Positions 18,843 through 28,021 of a stretch of 45,480 nt of DNA are shown in pieces. The position numbers and the translations under genes were made by a program. Positions within the stretch are counted from its first letter, which is position 1; each line of letters starts with the position of its first letter. Under the pieces are notes generated by a model. It searched no databases. It was not told the origin of the DNA and saw only the letters and a list, made by a program, of their open reading frames with translations. The DNA comes from an uncultured Burkholderiales bacterium. GTDB taxonomy: Bacteria > Pseudomonadota > Gammaproteobacteria > Burkholderiales > Burkholderiaceae_C. The stretch lies in assembly GCA_945952065.1 (NCBI GenBank), contig CAMFGY010000035.1, forward strand, positions 1-45,480. Direction: 5' to 3'.

Positions 18843-19847
18843 ATGAATCAAGCCCCACCCAAAAAACCCGCGCCACTGCAGCCGATCCGTCAGCGTCCTT
18901 TGGCCATTGGCCCGCTGCGCGCATTTGAAGCGGTGGCGCGGCTCTTGAGCTTTCGGGCGGCGGCCGAAGAATTGCACCTGACCCAGTCCGCCATCAGCCG
19001 GCAGATTCAATCGCTGGAAGAAGAATTGGGCTGTTCGCTGTTCCTGCGCGGCACCCGCCATGTACAGCTGACCAGCGACGGCGCCATCCTGCAAGCCACG
19101 GCCGTGCCGCTGCTGGAGCGGCTCGACCTGACCGTCCGGCAAATCCGCGAAAAGCGCGCAAGGCGGGTGGTCAACGTCACCACCTTTGCCTCCTTTGCCT
19201 CGCTCTGGTTGATTCCCCGCCTGGAGGCTTTTCAGCGCGAACACCCGGACATCGACATTCGCGTTTCGGCCAATGACGCAGTGATTGAACTGGAAGACAG
19301 CGAGTTCGACATCGCACTGCGCTACACCGAGCGCGGCAATACCCCCGCCCAGGCCACCCGTTTGTTTGGCGAAACCCTGACTCCTGCCGTGAGCCGCTGG
19401 CTGGCCAGCCAGGCCGAGCAAGGGGAGCGCCCCCCGCTGCGCCGTGCCGCTGATTTGGCGCATTACACCTTGGCCGAAGAAGACGACAGCCGCCCTTCTG
19501 CCGAGTTCCTCAGCTGGCGACGCTGGTTGCGTGAACATGGCGAGCCCGAATTGCAGCCGCGCCGCTGGATGTACCTGAACTTCACCTACCAGCAAGTTCA
19601 AGCGGCATTGGGCGGCCAGGCCGTGGCCCTGGCCCGCCTGGCCCTGGTGAGTGAGCAGCTGGAACGCGGCGATCTGGTCGAGCCCTTTGGCCGCGCCGGC
19701 CGCATGAGCAGCCCGGTGGCCTATTGGCTGCTGTGCTCACGCCACAGCGAGGGACGGCCGGAGGTGCAGCAGTTCAGAGACTGGTTGCTCAAACAGGCCG
19801 AGCAGACCCGCCACGACATCGGCGAGGACGCAGCCAGCAAAGATTGA
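18843..19847 (+). CDS. LysR-family transcriptional regulator, GcvA-like
   Basis: A 334-aa LysR-type regulator. The winged helix-turn-helix lies at about residues 20-80 (LRAFEAVARLLSFRAAAEELHLTQSAISRQIQSLEEELGCSLF), followed by the linker helix and a periplasmic-binding-protein-like effector domain with GcvA-group features (VNVTTFASFASLWLIPRLEAFQREHPDIDIRVSANDAVIEL). The inducer is unknown. The ATG at 18843 is used; the two-codon-longer TTG form is less likely. It is divergent from DUF2917-cupin and probably controls that pair, an inference from the layout alone. It ends 10 bases before the end of the convergent mnhG. Confidence 0.92.
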   Translation: MNQAPPKKPAPLQPIRQRPLAIGPLRAFEAVARLLSFRAAAEELHLTQSAISRQIQSLEEELGCSLFLRGTRHVQLTSDGAILQATAVPLLERLDLTVRQIREKRARRVVNVTTFASFASLWLIPRLEAFQREHPDIDIRVSANDAVIELEDSEFDIALRYTERGNTPAQATRLFGETLTPAVSRWLASQAEQGERPPLRRAADLAHYTLAEEDDSRPSAEFLSWRRWLREHGEPELQPRRWMYLNFTYQQVQAALGGQAVALARLALVSEQLERGDLVEPFGRAGRMSSPVAYWLLCSRHSEGRPEVQQFRDWLLKQAEQTRHDIGEDAASKD

Positions 19848-19848
19848 A

Positions 19849-19880
19849 GCGGCCGACTCAGTCCTGGCGCGGCCGACTCA
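19849..19880. repeat. 12-bp direct repeat at the end of mnhG
   Basis: GCGGCCGACTCA occurs at 19849-19860 and again at 19869-19880, a 20-base period. On the minus strand the mnhG stop codon falls within the downstream copy. It may be a small tandem duplication; no function is suggested. Confidence 0.6.
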
Positions 19881-20229
19881 AGGACGGCGGCACCTTGTCC
19901 GCCCCCGTCTGCCCCGAGGTGCGGCTGCGAAACAGCGCCGCGCGCGACAACATGATGGTGGTCACCGGCACCGTCATGGCCAGCAGGATGATGATCAACC
20001 AGGCATGCAGGGCCAGCGACTGCTCCAGGGCCGAGAAGTAAAAGATGGTGGCCAAGGTCACGCACCAGGAGGCCAAGGTGAAGGTCAGCGCGGGCGGATG
20101 CATGCGCATGAAAAAGCTCTTGAAGCGCACCAGCCCCAGCGCTGCAGCCAGCACGCACACGCCGCTGGCCAGCAAAAGCAGGGCCACCGGAATCTCCACC
20201 CACAGCGGCAGGGCCAAAGCGGGCGTCAT
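19858..20229 (-). CDS. mnhG: Na+/H+ antiporter subunit G
   Basis: The last gene of the Mrp operon; 123 aa. Three hydrophobic segments are visible (IPVALLLLASGVCVLAAALGLV, TFTLASWCVTLATIFYF, AWLIIILLAMTVPVTTIMLSRAALF). The family sequence LGLVRFKSFFMRMHPPALTFTLASW is clear. MrpG is a required structural subunit of the complex, with no known catalytic residue. The start at 20229 overlaps the mnhF stop by 4 bases (ATGA). The hydrophilic C-terminus (about 20 residues) ends in a small direct repeat. Confidence 0.93.
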   Translation of the reverse strand: MTPALALPLWVEIPVALLLLASGVCVLAAALGLVRFKSFFMRMHPPALTFTLASWCVTLATIFYFSALEQSLALHAWLIIILLAMTVPVTTIMLSRAALFRSRTSGQTGADKVPPSLSRPRQD

Positions 20230-20504
20230 TCGATCACCTCGCCGCGCAAGAGGAATTTGGCCATGGCTGTGGAGCCCACAAAGCCGAACAGCGCAATCAG
20301 CAAAGCCGCCTCGAAATACATGGCGCTGCGGTAGCGGATGGCCAGCACCATCAGCGTGAGCATGGCAATGGTGCACAGCACGTCCAGGGCCAGCACCCGG
20401 TCTTGCGAAGCCGGGCCGCGCACCAGGCGCCACAGGCACAGGGCCATGCCCGCCACATACAGCGCCAGGGTCAATAAAAGCGCCACCCACAAAAACAGGC
20501 TCAT
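20226..20504 (-). CDS. mnhF: Na+/H+ antiporter subunit F
   Basis: A 92-aa membrane subunit with three helices. Characteristic text is RLVRGPASQDRVLALDVL, with the conserved Asp between helices (family GPTxxDRxxALDxL), then YFEAALLIALFGFVGSTAMAKFLLRGEVIE. MrpF of some bacteria has been linked to bile salt resistance; here it is simply part of the antiporter. It overlaps mnhE and mnhG by 4 bases each. Confidence 0.95.
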   Translation of the reverse strand: MSLFLWVALLLTLALYVAGMALCLWRLVRGPASQDRVLALDVLCTIAMLTLMVLAIRYRSAMYFEAALLIALFGFVGSTAMAKFLLRGEVIE

Positions 20505-21028
20505 GACTCAAATATCTCCATCAAGGGGCGCTCGTATCGCGACTTGATCAAGGCCACTTCCGACTCCGCATGTTCGAGCTCGAACATATGCACCAGCAAG
20601 GCGCTGCGGTCCAGCGCCAGTTCCGACCAAATGGTGCCGGGGATCACGCACATGATGGCCGACAAGACCGCCAAGCCGTTCGGGTCGCGCAGGTCCAGCG
20701 GCACCGTGACAAAGCCGCCCTGGGGCAAACGATCGCTGGGCTGCAGGCTGCCGCGCAACACCCGCCAGTTCCACACCAGCACATCCAGCCCCACCTGCCA
20801 GAACAGTCGAAAGGCCAGACCGGGTTTTCTGAAGCGCACCGGCGTAGGCCGCAGGCCTGCCGTCAAGGCCGGCGCCAACAGGCCCACGACGATGGCCAAC
20901 AGCCAATGCCCGAGGCTGAAAGCATCGTTGAGCAGCAGCCACAAAGCCACCAAGGCCAGACTCAGCCAGGGCGCGGGCAGCAGACGCTTGCGCCAAGGCT
21001 TTTGGTCTGCGCTTTTTGCAAGCGTCAT
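20501..21028 (-). CDS. mnhE: Na+/H+ antiporter subunit E
   Basis: A 175-aa membrane subunit. Two N-terminal hydrophobic segments (PWLSLALVALWLLLNDAFSLGHWLLAIVVGLLAPAL) are followed by the conserved PTPVRFRKPGLAFRLFWQVGLDVLVWNWRVLRGSL and LSAIMCVIPGTIWSELALDRSALLVHMFELEH, typical of MrpE. The upstream open frame (to 21199) overlaps mnhD and is not used; the ATG at 21028 overlaps the mnhD stop as ATGA. Confidence 0.94.
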   Translation of the reverse strand: MTLAKSADQKPWRKRLLPAPWLSLALVALWLLLNDAFSLGHWLLAIVVGLLAPALTAGLRPTPVRFRKPGLAFRLFWQVGLDVLVWNWRVLRGSLQPSDRLPQGGFVTVPLDLRDPNGLAVLSAIMCVIPGTIWSELALDRSALLVHMFELEHAESEVALIKSRYERPLMEIFES

Positions 21029-22758
21029 GGCGCGCCCTCCTGCTGCTGGGCCTTGCGCAAGCGTTCGGCATTGGTCGGCGTGGGCTCGGGCTGGGTGCTC
21101 AAGACCGCTTCGATATAGCCCTGCGGCTGGTAGAGCAGTTGGGCCGTGGCGCGGGCGTACTGAAACAAGCCCTCGGCATGCAGCGTCATCAACACACAAA
21201 CCCCCAGCAGCATCACGATGGGGCTCAGCTCAGCCACGCGCAGCAGTGGCGCGGCGCGATCCACCGGCGTCCAGAAAAATCGAATCCCGGTGCGCGACAA
21301 GGCAATCAAGGCGAACAAGCCGGACAGCATCAACAGCCCCAAAAACACCCAGGCGGCCAGCGACACCGGCGCGCCCGGCGGCCCCAGCAAGGCCGACAGC
21401 ATCAACAGCTTGCCGACAAAACCCGACAAAGGCGGCAGCCCCGCCACCAGCAAGGTACAGCACACAAAGGCAATGCCCAGCAAGGCGGTGGCAGCGGGAA
21501 TGGCGCGCCCGACCAGCACCTGCTCGTCTTCGTCCAAATTGGCTTCGCGGGCCAACTCCTGCTCCACCAAGGCAAAGGGCAGATGGTCTTCCTCATCCTC
21601 GGGGGCGCGCTGCGCGGCAGGGTCCGGGTTGCGCGAGCGATCCATCAACTCGGCCAGCAAGAAAAACGCCGCCACCGCGAACGTGGAGCCGGGCAGGTAA
21701 TACAGCGCGCCCGCCGTCAGCTCGGGCTTGGCAAAGCCCAGCACCGCCATCAAGGTGCCCGAGGAGACGATCACCGCATAACTGGCCAGACGAGCGGGGC
21801 GCTGGGCGCTGAGCAGACCCAGAGCGCCAAACGCCAACGTCGCCATGCCGCCCCACAAAAGCCAAAGCTGCCCAAAGCCCGCCGAGGCCCCTGCCTGCTC
21901 GGAAAACAGCAAGGTGGACAAGCGCAGCAGCACGTAGACCCCCACCTTGGTCAGCAGGGCAAACACCGCCGCAGACGGTGCGCTGGCGGCGGTGTAGGCC
22001 GGGCTGAGCCAGAAGTTCAGCGGCCACATCGCCGCCTTGGCCAAGAAGGCCACGGCCAAAACCGCGCAGCCGGCGTGCAGCAAGGCACGGTCGCTGTCCG
22101 GAATGTCGGGGATGCGGGCGGCCAGATCGGCCATGTTCAAGGTGCCGCTGACCCCATAAATGAGCGCCGCGCCGACCAAGAACAGCGCCGACGCCGCCAA
22201 GTTGATGGCCAGGTAATGCAGCCCCGCGCGCACCCGTGCCGGCCCACTGCCATGCAGCAAGAGCCCATAGGACGCGGCCAGCATCACTTCAAAAAACACA
22301 AACAGATTGAACAGGTCGCCAGTCAAGAAGGCGCCGTTCAAGCCCATGATTTGCAACTGCAGCAGCACATGAAAATGCGCCCCCGCTTTGTGCCAGCGCG
22401 CCGAGGCGAACAGCAAGGCCATCAAGGCCACCACAGCGGCCACCACCAACATCAGGGCCGAAAGCCGGTCCAGCACCAGCACGATGCCAAAGGGCACATC
22501 CCAGTTGGAGGGCAGATAGACGCCAAAGCCCATCGGCTGGGCCTCTTCCATGGCCACGCTGAGCATCAAGAACACGGCCACGGCCAAATTGCCCACGGCC
22601 GCCAGTGTCGCCAGCAGCGCTTTGCGGCGATGCCGTCGCTCGCCCAGCATCAGCAGCAGGCAAGCCGCCAGCAGGGGCAACAAAATCGGCGCCATGGTCA
22701 GGTGCGGCATCAGCGCCGCATTCGCGAGCAAAGCCCAATGGCTCAACAGCGCCATCAT
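21025..22758 (-). CDS. mnhD: Na+/H+ antiporter subunit D
   Basis: A 577-aa proton-channel subunit homologous to NuoL/M/N of complex I, with about 14 hydrophobic segments. The functional regions are FNLFVFFEVMLAASYGLLLHG (conserved Glu in TM5) and VAFLAKAAMWPLNFWLSPAYTAASAPSAAVFALLTKVGVYVLLRL (conserved Lys residues). A hydrophilic insert rich in Asp/Glu (RNPDPAAQRAPEDEEDHLPF) lies near residues 380-400, within the C-terminal half; such inserts occur in related proteins. Two ATG codons are adjacent at the start; the first overlaps the mnhC stop. Confidence 0.95.
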   Translation of the reverse strand: MMALLSHWALLANAALMPHLTMAPILLPLLAACLLLMLGERRHRRKALLATLAAVGNLAVAVFLMLSVAMEEAQPMGFGVYLPSNWDVPFGIVLVLDRLSALMLVVAAVVALMALLFASARWHKAGAHFHVLLQLQIMGLNGAFLTGDLFNLFVFFEVMLAASYGLLLHGSGPARVRAGLHYLAINLAASALFLVGAALIYGVSGTLNMADLAARIPDIPDSDRALLHAGCAVLAVAFLAKAAMWPLNFWLSPAYTAASAPSAAVFALLTKVGVYVLLRLSTLLFSEQAGASAGFGQLWLLWGGMATLAFGALGLLSAQRPARLASYAVIVSSGTLMAVLGFAKPELTAGALYYLPGSTFAVAAFFLLAELMDRSRNPDPAAQRAPEDEEDHLPFALVEQELAREANLDEDEQVLVGRAIPAATALLGIAFVCCTLLVAGLPPLSGFVGKLLMLSALLGPPGAPVSLAAWVFLGLLMLSGLFALIALSRTGIRFFWTPVDRAAPLLRVAELSPIVMLLGVCVLMTLHAEGLFQYARATAQLLYQPQGYIEAVLSTQPEPTPTNAERLRKAQQQEGAP

Positions 22759-23129
22759 GGCTGTCGCTCCTCAGGCTCGCTCGGGCCGGGCTCATCGGGC
22801 GTGCCATCGACATGGTCGTTGCCAAAAAAGCCGCGCTGCGCCATCAAGACCACCAAGAACAGCGCCGTCATCGCGAAACCGATGACGATGGCCGTCAGCA
22901 CCAAGGCCTGCGGCATCGGGTCGGTGTAGTGCTGCAAGGTGGCGGGCAGGCCTGCGGCCAGCACAGGCTCTTTGTCAATGCTCAAACGGCCCATGCTGAA
23001 GATGAACAGATTGACGCCATAGCCCAAGAGGCTCAGGCCAATGATGACTTGATAAGTGCGCGGACGCAGCAGCAACCAGACGCCGCAGCCGCTCAGCACC
23101 CCAATGGCACAGGCCATGACGAATTCCAT
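22755..23129 (-). CDS. mnhC: Na+/H+ antiporter subunit C
   Basis: A 124-aa NuoK-like subunit with three membrane helices. Family features include MACAIGVLSGCGVWLLLRPRTYQVIIGLSLLGYGVNLFIFSMGRL and DPMPQALVLTAIVIGFAMTALFLVVLMAQRG. The C-terminal 20 residues are hydrophilic (DEPGPSEPEERQP). Its ATG shares one base with the stop of mnhA (TGATG), and its stop overlaps the mnhD start. Confidence 0.95.
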   Translation of the reverse strand: MEFVMACAIGVLSGCGVWLLLRPRTYQVIIGLSLLGYGVNLFIFSMGRLSIDKEPVLAAGLPATLQHYTDPMPQALVLTAIVIGFAMTALFLVVLMAQRGFFGNDHVDGTPDEPGPSEPEERQP

Positions 23130-26100
23130 CAGTTCAGGCCTTTCTGTGTTGGTGGCAGCGCCTGCGCCGCTGGGGCGGCACGTGCGGCCGCCTCTTTCTT
23201 CAGGTCTTCCAACTCTTCTTGGCGTTGGATGCGGTGCCCACGCACCGCTTGGTGGCCCAAGGCGGTGAGGATGAGCAGCGTCGCCCCCACCACCAAGCTG
23301 AAGACACCGATGTCATAGAACAAGGCGCTGGCGATATGAACTTCGCCGAGCCAGGGCAGATGCAGGTGCGCGGTATGGGTGGTCAAGAAGGGGTAGCCAA
23401 AAACAAAAGAGCCCATGCCGGTGAGGGCGGCGATCAGTAGGCCGTTGGCGATCCAGCGCTGCGGGCGCAGGCTGATATTGGCCTCCACCCACTGCGTGCC
23501 TGAGACGATGTATTGCAGGATGAAGGCCGTAGACAAGACCAGCCCGGCCACAAAGCCGCCGCCCGGTTGGTTGTGCCCGCGCATGAAGAGGTGCACCGCA
23601 ATCACCGCCGCCACCGGCAGCAGCAATCGCACCAAGACGGCGGGCACCAGCAAATAGCCGCTGGCGGTGTCGGTGGCGGTGTTGGCGTGCACCAGGTCGG
23701 TGTCGATATCGCCGGCCAGGGCCTGCTGCTGCATCGGCAGCTCGGTGCTTTCGCTGGCGGGGCGGAAGCGCCGCAGCAAGGCATAGACCGTCAAAGCCAC
23801 AATGCCCAGCACGGTGATCTCGCCCAAGGTGTCCAGGCCACGGAAGTCCACCAGCATCACATTGACCACATTGGTGCCAAAGCCCTCGGGCAGGGCCCGC
23901 TCCAAAAAGAAGGGCGAAATGCTCTGCGAAAAATCGCGCGTCATCAGGGCGTAGGACAGCAAAGCCATGCCGCCCCCGGCGGCCAGGGCCAGCAGCACAT
24001 CGCGGGCGCGGCGGGTTCGGCGGCGGGCTTTGTCCAACAGCGATTCGGCCAAGACCTCGGCCGCCTCCAGCGCCTCAATGCGCTTGGGCAACCAGCGCAG
24101 GCCCAGCAAGATCAACACCGTGGTGACGGTCTCCACCGCCAACTGGGTCAGGGCCAAATCCGGCGCCGAGAACCAAGCAAAGGTGATCACGGTGCACAGC
24201 CCGGCCACGCCCATCAAGGCCAGGGCGGCCAAGCGCTGGAACTTGGCGGCGCGCGCGCACAGCAGTGCGGCGGCACCGCCGATCAACCACAACAAAGCAA
24301 ACAAAGGAGAAAAAGCCAGAGGCGCTCGCTGCCCGGCAAAAAAGTCCGCGCCCCGCGCCACCAGGGCGCTTGCCACCACGACCACCAAGATCAACAAAAG
24401 CAACTGCCCCTGCAGCCGCCGGGTGCTGAACAAGAGGAACAGTGAGCGCGACCAGGCCGTCAAGCCCGCCAAGCCGCTTTGAAAAGCCTGCTTGCCGCTA
24501 AGCTTGCTCATCACAGGCACGCGCAGGAAGCGCTCGCCTTGCAAGCCCTTGCGCAAACCCAGGTACAGCAGCAAGCCGCCCAGCAAAGCGATCAAGCTCA
24601 TCATCAGCGGCGTGTTGAAGCCGTGCCAAAGCGCCAGATCAAAGTCCGGCAAGGCCCCGCCCACCACGGGCGCCGCGGCCACGCTCAAGACCCCCTGCAT
24701 GGTCCATTGCGGCAGCGTACCCACCAACAAGCAAGCCAACACCAAGAGCTCCACCGGCACCCGCATCCAATGCGGCGGCTCATGCGGATGACGTGGCAAT
24801 TCGGCGCTGCGATCCGGCCCAAAAAACACATCCACCGTGAAGCGCAGCGAATAGACCACGCTGAACACCCCGGCCAGCACCGCCGCCACCGGCAGCAGAC
24901 GGTCAAACCAGGGCACGGTCGTCACAAAAACCGCCTCGCTGAAAAACATCTCTTTGGAGATAAAGCCATTGAGCAGCGGCACACCCGCCATGGCCGCACT
25001 GGCCACCATGGCCAGCGTGGCCGTGACGGGCATGCTGCGGCGCAGGCCGCTCAGGCGCCGCAAATCGCGGGTGCCAGTTTCGTGGTCGATGATGCCCACC
25101 GCCATGAACAGCGAGGCCTTGAAGGTGGCGTGGTTCATGATGTGGAACACCGCCGCCACCGCGGCCAAGGGGCTGTTCAAGCCCAAGAGCGTGGTGATCA
25201 AACCCAGATGGGAAATGGTGGAGTAGGCCAGCACCCCCTTCAAATCATTCTGAAAGATCGCGATCCAACCGCCCAGCAGCAAGGTGCACAAGCCAACGCC
25301 GGTGACGGTCCAAAACCACAGATCACTGCCAGCGAGCACCGGCCACAGCCGCGCCAGCAAAAACACCCCGGCCTTCACCATGGTGGCCGAATGCAGATAG
25401 GCCGACACCGGCGTGGGCGCCGCCATGGCATTGGGCAGCCAGAAGTGAAACGGGAACTGCGCGCTCTTGGTGAAGGCGCCGAGCAAGACCAGCAGCAGCG
25501 TGGGCGTGTACAACGCATGGGCCCGCACCTGCTCGCCCGCGGCCAAAACTGCATCGAGCTCATAACTGCCCACGATATGGCCCAGCAGCAGCGCCCCCGC
25601 CAGCAGACACAAGCCGCCCGCACCAGTCACGGTCAAGGCCATGCGCGCGCCGCGCCGTGCATCCCGGCGGTGGTGCCAATAGCCAATCAGCAAAAAGGAG
25701 AACAGGCTGGTCAACTCCCAAAATAGCACCAGCTGCAGCAAATTGCCCGACAAGACCACCCCGCTCATCGCCCCCATAAAGGCCAGCAGGAAGGAGAAGA
25801 AGCGCGGCACCGGGTCGTCCGGCGACATGTAGTAGCGCGCGTACAGCACCACCAGCGCCCCCATGCCCAGCACCAGCATGGAGAACATCCAGGCAAAGCC
25901 ATCCATGCGCAGCACCAAGTTCAAGCCCAGCGAAGGCAGCCAGTCGAACTCCTGCCGGATCACGCCGCCGGCGGCAATCTCAGGAAACAACAGCGCCGCT
26001 TGCAGCACACAGAACAGCGCCGCCGCGCCCGCCAGGGTGGACTCGGCATTGCGCGCATTGCTGGGCAAGAACGCGGCCACCAAGCTCGCCAGAAAGGGCA

Positions 26101-26164
26101 GCGCCACCAGGCTGATCAGCCCGATGCTCTGAAAAAAATGCTGAACACTGTCAAAAGAAACCAC
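23129..26164 (-). CDS. mnhA: Na+/H+ antiporter subunit A, fused A/B form
   Basis: A 1011-aa membrane protein and first gene of the Mrp operon. The N-terminal two thirds is NuoL-like, with the conserved Glu in LVLFWELTSLFSFLLIGYW and Lys in LLGAFTKSAQFPFHFWLPNAM and TMVKAGVFLLARL. The NuoJ-like region follows (about 620-780). The C-terminal about 140 residues carry the MrpB domain (MRGHNQPGGGFVAGLVLSTAFILQYIVSG ... ALFYDIGVFSLVVGATLLILTALG). This is the fused A/B arrangement of six-gene operons such as rhizobial pha. The complex exchanges Na+ or K+ for protons and supports pH and salt tolerance. It starts with GTG, with AGGAG about 5 bases upstream. Confidence 0.96.
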   Translation of the reverse strand: MVSFDSVQHFFQSIGLISLVALPFLASLVAAFLPSNARNAESTLAGAAALFCVLQAALLFPEIAAGGVIRQEFDWLPSLGLNLVLRMDGFAWMFSMLVLGMGALVVLYARYYMSPDDPVPRFFSFLLAFMGAMSGVVLSGNLLQLVLFWELTSLFSFLLIGYWHHRRDARRGARMALTVTGAGGLCLLAGALLLGHIVGSYELDAVLAAGEQVRAHALYTPTLLLVLLGAFTKSAQFPFHFWLPNAMAAPTPVSAYLHSATMVKAGVFLLARLWPVLAGSDLWFWTVTGVGLCTLLLGGWIAIFQNDLKGVLAYSTISHLGLITTLLGLNSPLAAVAAVFHIMNHATFKASLFMAVGIIDHETGTRDLRRLSGLRRSMPVTATLAMVASAAMAGVPLLNGFISKEMFFSEAVFVTTVPWFDRLLPVAAVLAGVFSVVYSLRFTVDVFFGPDRSAELPRHPHEPPHWMRVPVELLVLACLLVGTLPQWTMQGVLSVAAAPVVGGALPDFDLALWHGFNTPLMMSLIALLGGLLLYLGLRKGLQGERFLRVPVMSKLSGKQAFQSGLAGLTAWSRSLFLLFSTRRLQGQLLLLILVVVVASALVARGADFFAGQRAPLAFSPLFALLWLIGGAAALLCARAAKFQRLAALALMGVAGLCTVITFAWFSAPDLALTQLAVETVTTVLILLGLRWLPKRIEALEAAEVLAESLLDKARRRTRRARDVLLALAAGGGMALLSYALMTRDFSQSISPFFLERALPEGFGTNVVNVMLVDFRGLDTLGEITVLGIVALTVYALLRRFRPASESTELPMQQQALAGDIDTDLVHANTATDTASGYLLVPAVLVRLLLPVAAVIAVHLFMRGHNQPGGGFVAGLVLSTAFILQYIVSGTQWVEANISLRPQRWIANGLLIAALTGMGSFVFGYPFLTTHTAHLHLPWLGEVHIASALFYDIGVFSLVVGATLLILTALGHQAVRGHRIQRQEELEDLKKEAAARAAPAAQALPPTQKGLN

Positions 26165-26307
26165 AAGACTCCTGGGGGCTCGTGCTGCGATGGAATGCGC
26201 CCAAGCATACCGGAGTCATATTCCATCGCTAACATCCATCATGCACAGCGCCGATGCGTGCACGCTGTTTGTTCGCAGCCCTCCATGCTTTCAAAAAGGG
26301 AGTCCCC

Positions 26308-26970
26308 ATGCAGACCCAAGCCCTCTTGCACCGCCCTGTCCTGTTGCTGATCCTCGGGCTCAGCCTGACGGCTTGCGCCAACATGAGTGAAACCCAAAAA
26401 GGTACGGCCACGGGCGCGGCCATGGGCGCGGTGGCCGGCGCGCTGATCAGCTCAGCCACCGGCGGCAATGCCGGCACGGGCGCCGTGATCGGCGGCGCCT
26501 TGGGTGCAGTGGGCGGCAATATGTGGTCCAAGAACATGGAAGAAAAACGCCGCGCCATGGAGCAAGCCACCCAAGGCACCGGCGTGGCGGTCAGCCGCAC
26601 ACCCGACAACCAACTCAAGCTGGAAGTGCCCAGCGATATTTCCTTTGCCGTCGGCAGCGCCGCGATTGAGCCGCGCCTGCGCCCGGTGCTTGACGCTTTT
26701 GCGCAGGGCCTGAGCGGCCAAAGCGGCACGCTGGTGCGCATCGTCGGCCACACCGACAGCACCGGCTCAGACGCCATCAACGACCCGCTGTCCAAGCGCC
26801 GCGCCGAGAGCGTGCGCGACTATCTCGAAGACCGCAGCATCAGCGGCAACCGCATCGAAGCCGTGGGCCGCGGCTCGCGCGAACCCATCGCCAGCAATGA
26901 CAGCGCCGAGAGCCGCGCCAAGAACCGCCGCGTGGAGATCTTTTTGCGCGAGCCCGAAGTGCGGTCTTGA
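26308..26970 (+). CDS. OmpA-family outer-membrane lipoprotein
   Basis: A 220-aa peptidoglycan-associated lipoprotein. The signal peptide ends in a lipobox (LSLTAC, Cys23). Next comes a Gly-rich glycine-zipper segment (GTATGAAMGAVAGALISSATGGNAGTGAVIGGALGAVGGN, YMGG/Gly-zipper type) and then an OmpA C-terminal domain from about residue 105, with LVRIVGHTDSTGSDAIND, LSKRRAESVRDYL and the Asp/Arg peptidoglycan-binding pattern ending SRAKNRRVEIFL. This architecture matches YiaD-like proteins. The ATG at 26308 has GGGAG ahead and gives the correct signal peptide; longer frames upstream do not. Confidence 0.93.
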   Translation: MQTQALLHRPVLLLILGLSLTACANMSETQKGTATGAAMGAVAGALISSATGGNAGTGAVIGGALGAVGGNMWSKNMEEKRRAMEQATQGTGVAVSRTPDNQLKLEVPSDISFAVGSAAIEPRLRPVLDAFAQGLSGQSGTLVRIVGHTDSTGSDAINDPLSKRRAESVRDYLEDRSISGNRIEAVGRGSREPIASNDSAESRAKNRRVEIFLREPEVRS

Positions 26971-27024
26971 ACGCCGCGCCGGCCAAGCGCTCGCACCCGG
27001 CGGCTGTCGTGCCCGCCCAGGCAC

Positions 27025-27972
27025 TCAGTCGTCCTGATCCTCGGCTGCGGCCGGCTGGGCTGGCCGCGGCACAGCGCCCAGAATCAGTGCGGACCAACCC
27101 AAGCGCGACGGACGCGGCGCACCCTCGGCCCAACCGACGGCTGCCGGCCCCGCCGCCTGCGGCCAGACCAGGCTGCCAAACACCCAGTCCCACCACGGCA
27201 GCACCGTGCCGAAATTGCCCGCCTCGTCCAGCACCACGCTGTGATGCCAGCGGTGCAACTCCGCCCCGCCCAGCAGCCCGCGCAAGCCCCGCAAGCTGCC
27301 CGCCACATTGGCATGCGCCGCCAGCTCCTGCATTTGGATGAACAAGGCCGCCCACAGCATCAGCTCCGCGGGCACGGCCAAGAACACGGCGGGCAAGAGC
27401 CGCCCCAGCTTGTTCCACAACACATTGAAGGGGTGCACCAGCACGCTGTTGCTGGCGTTTACCGCCGTGGGCCAGTGGTGCACCGCATGCCAACGCCAGA
27501 GCGAAGGCCAGGCATGGGCCCAACGGTGCAGCCAGTAGGGCAAGAACTCACCGAGCGCGATCACCAGCAGCAGCGCTACCGGCCAGGGCAGCGCTTGCCA
27601 AAAGGACCGCAGTGCAGCGCCTTGCGCCCCGCGCCAAGACAGCTCCTGCTGCTGCACGATCAAGGCCGAGGTGGTGATCAGCAAGGAGAAGGCCAGATCC
27701 GTCAGCGATGCCAAGCCCAGGGATGAAGCATCGCGGCGCATATCGGCAGCGCTGGCCTGCCAATCGGCCCGCCCAGGCCTGAGGCGCTCCCAAGCCATCA
27801 GCCAGCCCAAACCCAATAACGTGCCCAGGGCCAAACTCAGCTCGGCGGGCCAGGCCCAGCGCGCACACAGCCAGGCATAGGGCGGCAAGGCCAGCAGCAT
27901 CAGCAGATGGGGCCAGTTCAGGGCTTCAGGGCGGCGCTGGGCGCCGGGGGCAGAGGTCAGCAAAGGGTTCAT
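27025..27972 (-). CDS. Fatty acid hydroxylase / sterol desaturase superfamily protein
   Basis: A 315-aa integral membrane di-iron protein. The histidine clusters that bind iron are HRWAH (about 146-150), HAVHH (about 159-163) and ELHRWHH (about 239-245), set among several hydrophobic segments. The family includes sterol desaturases, fatty acid hydroxylases and alkylglycerol monooxygenase-type enzymes; the substrate cannot be told from sequence. The last 30 residues are Ala/Pro-rich and end DQDD. It is divergent from a Crp/Fnr-type gene with only 49 bases between the two, so that regulator may control it. Confidence 0.88.
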   Translation of the reverse strand: MNPLLTSAPGAQRRPEALNWPHLLMLLALPPYAWLCARWAWPAELSLALGTLLGLGWLMAWERLRPGRADWQASAADMRRDASSLGLASLTDLAFSLLITTSALIVQQQELSWRGAQGAALRSFWQALPWPVALLLVIALGEFLPYWLHRWAHAWPSLWRWHAVHHWPTAVNASNSVLVHPFNVLWNKLGRLLPAVFLAVPAELMLWAALFIQMQELAAHANVAGSLRGLRGLLGGAELHRWHHSVVLDEAGNFGTVLPWWDWVFGSLVWPQAAGPAAVGWAEGAPRPSRLGWSALILGAVPRPAQPAAAEDQDD

Positions 27973-28021
27973 GGGGCATGATGTTGAGCCGGCGTCTCCA
28001 CTTGCGCATTAACCCAGGTTC

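Noticed and set aside
23129-26164. mnhA/mnhB fusion as a frameshift artefact
   Set aside because: The fused A/B form is normal in six-gene Mrp operons and the C-terminal B domain is intact.
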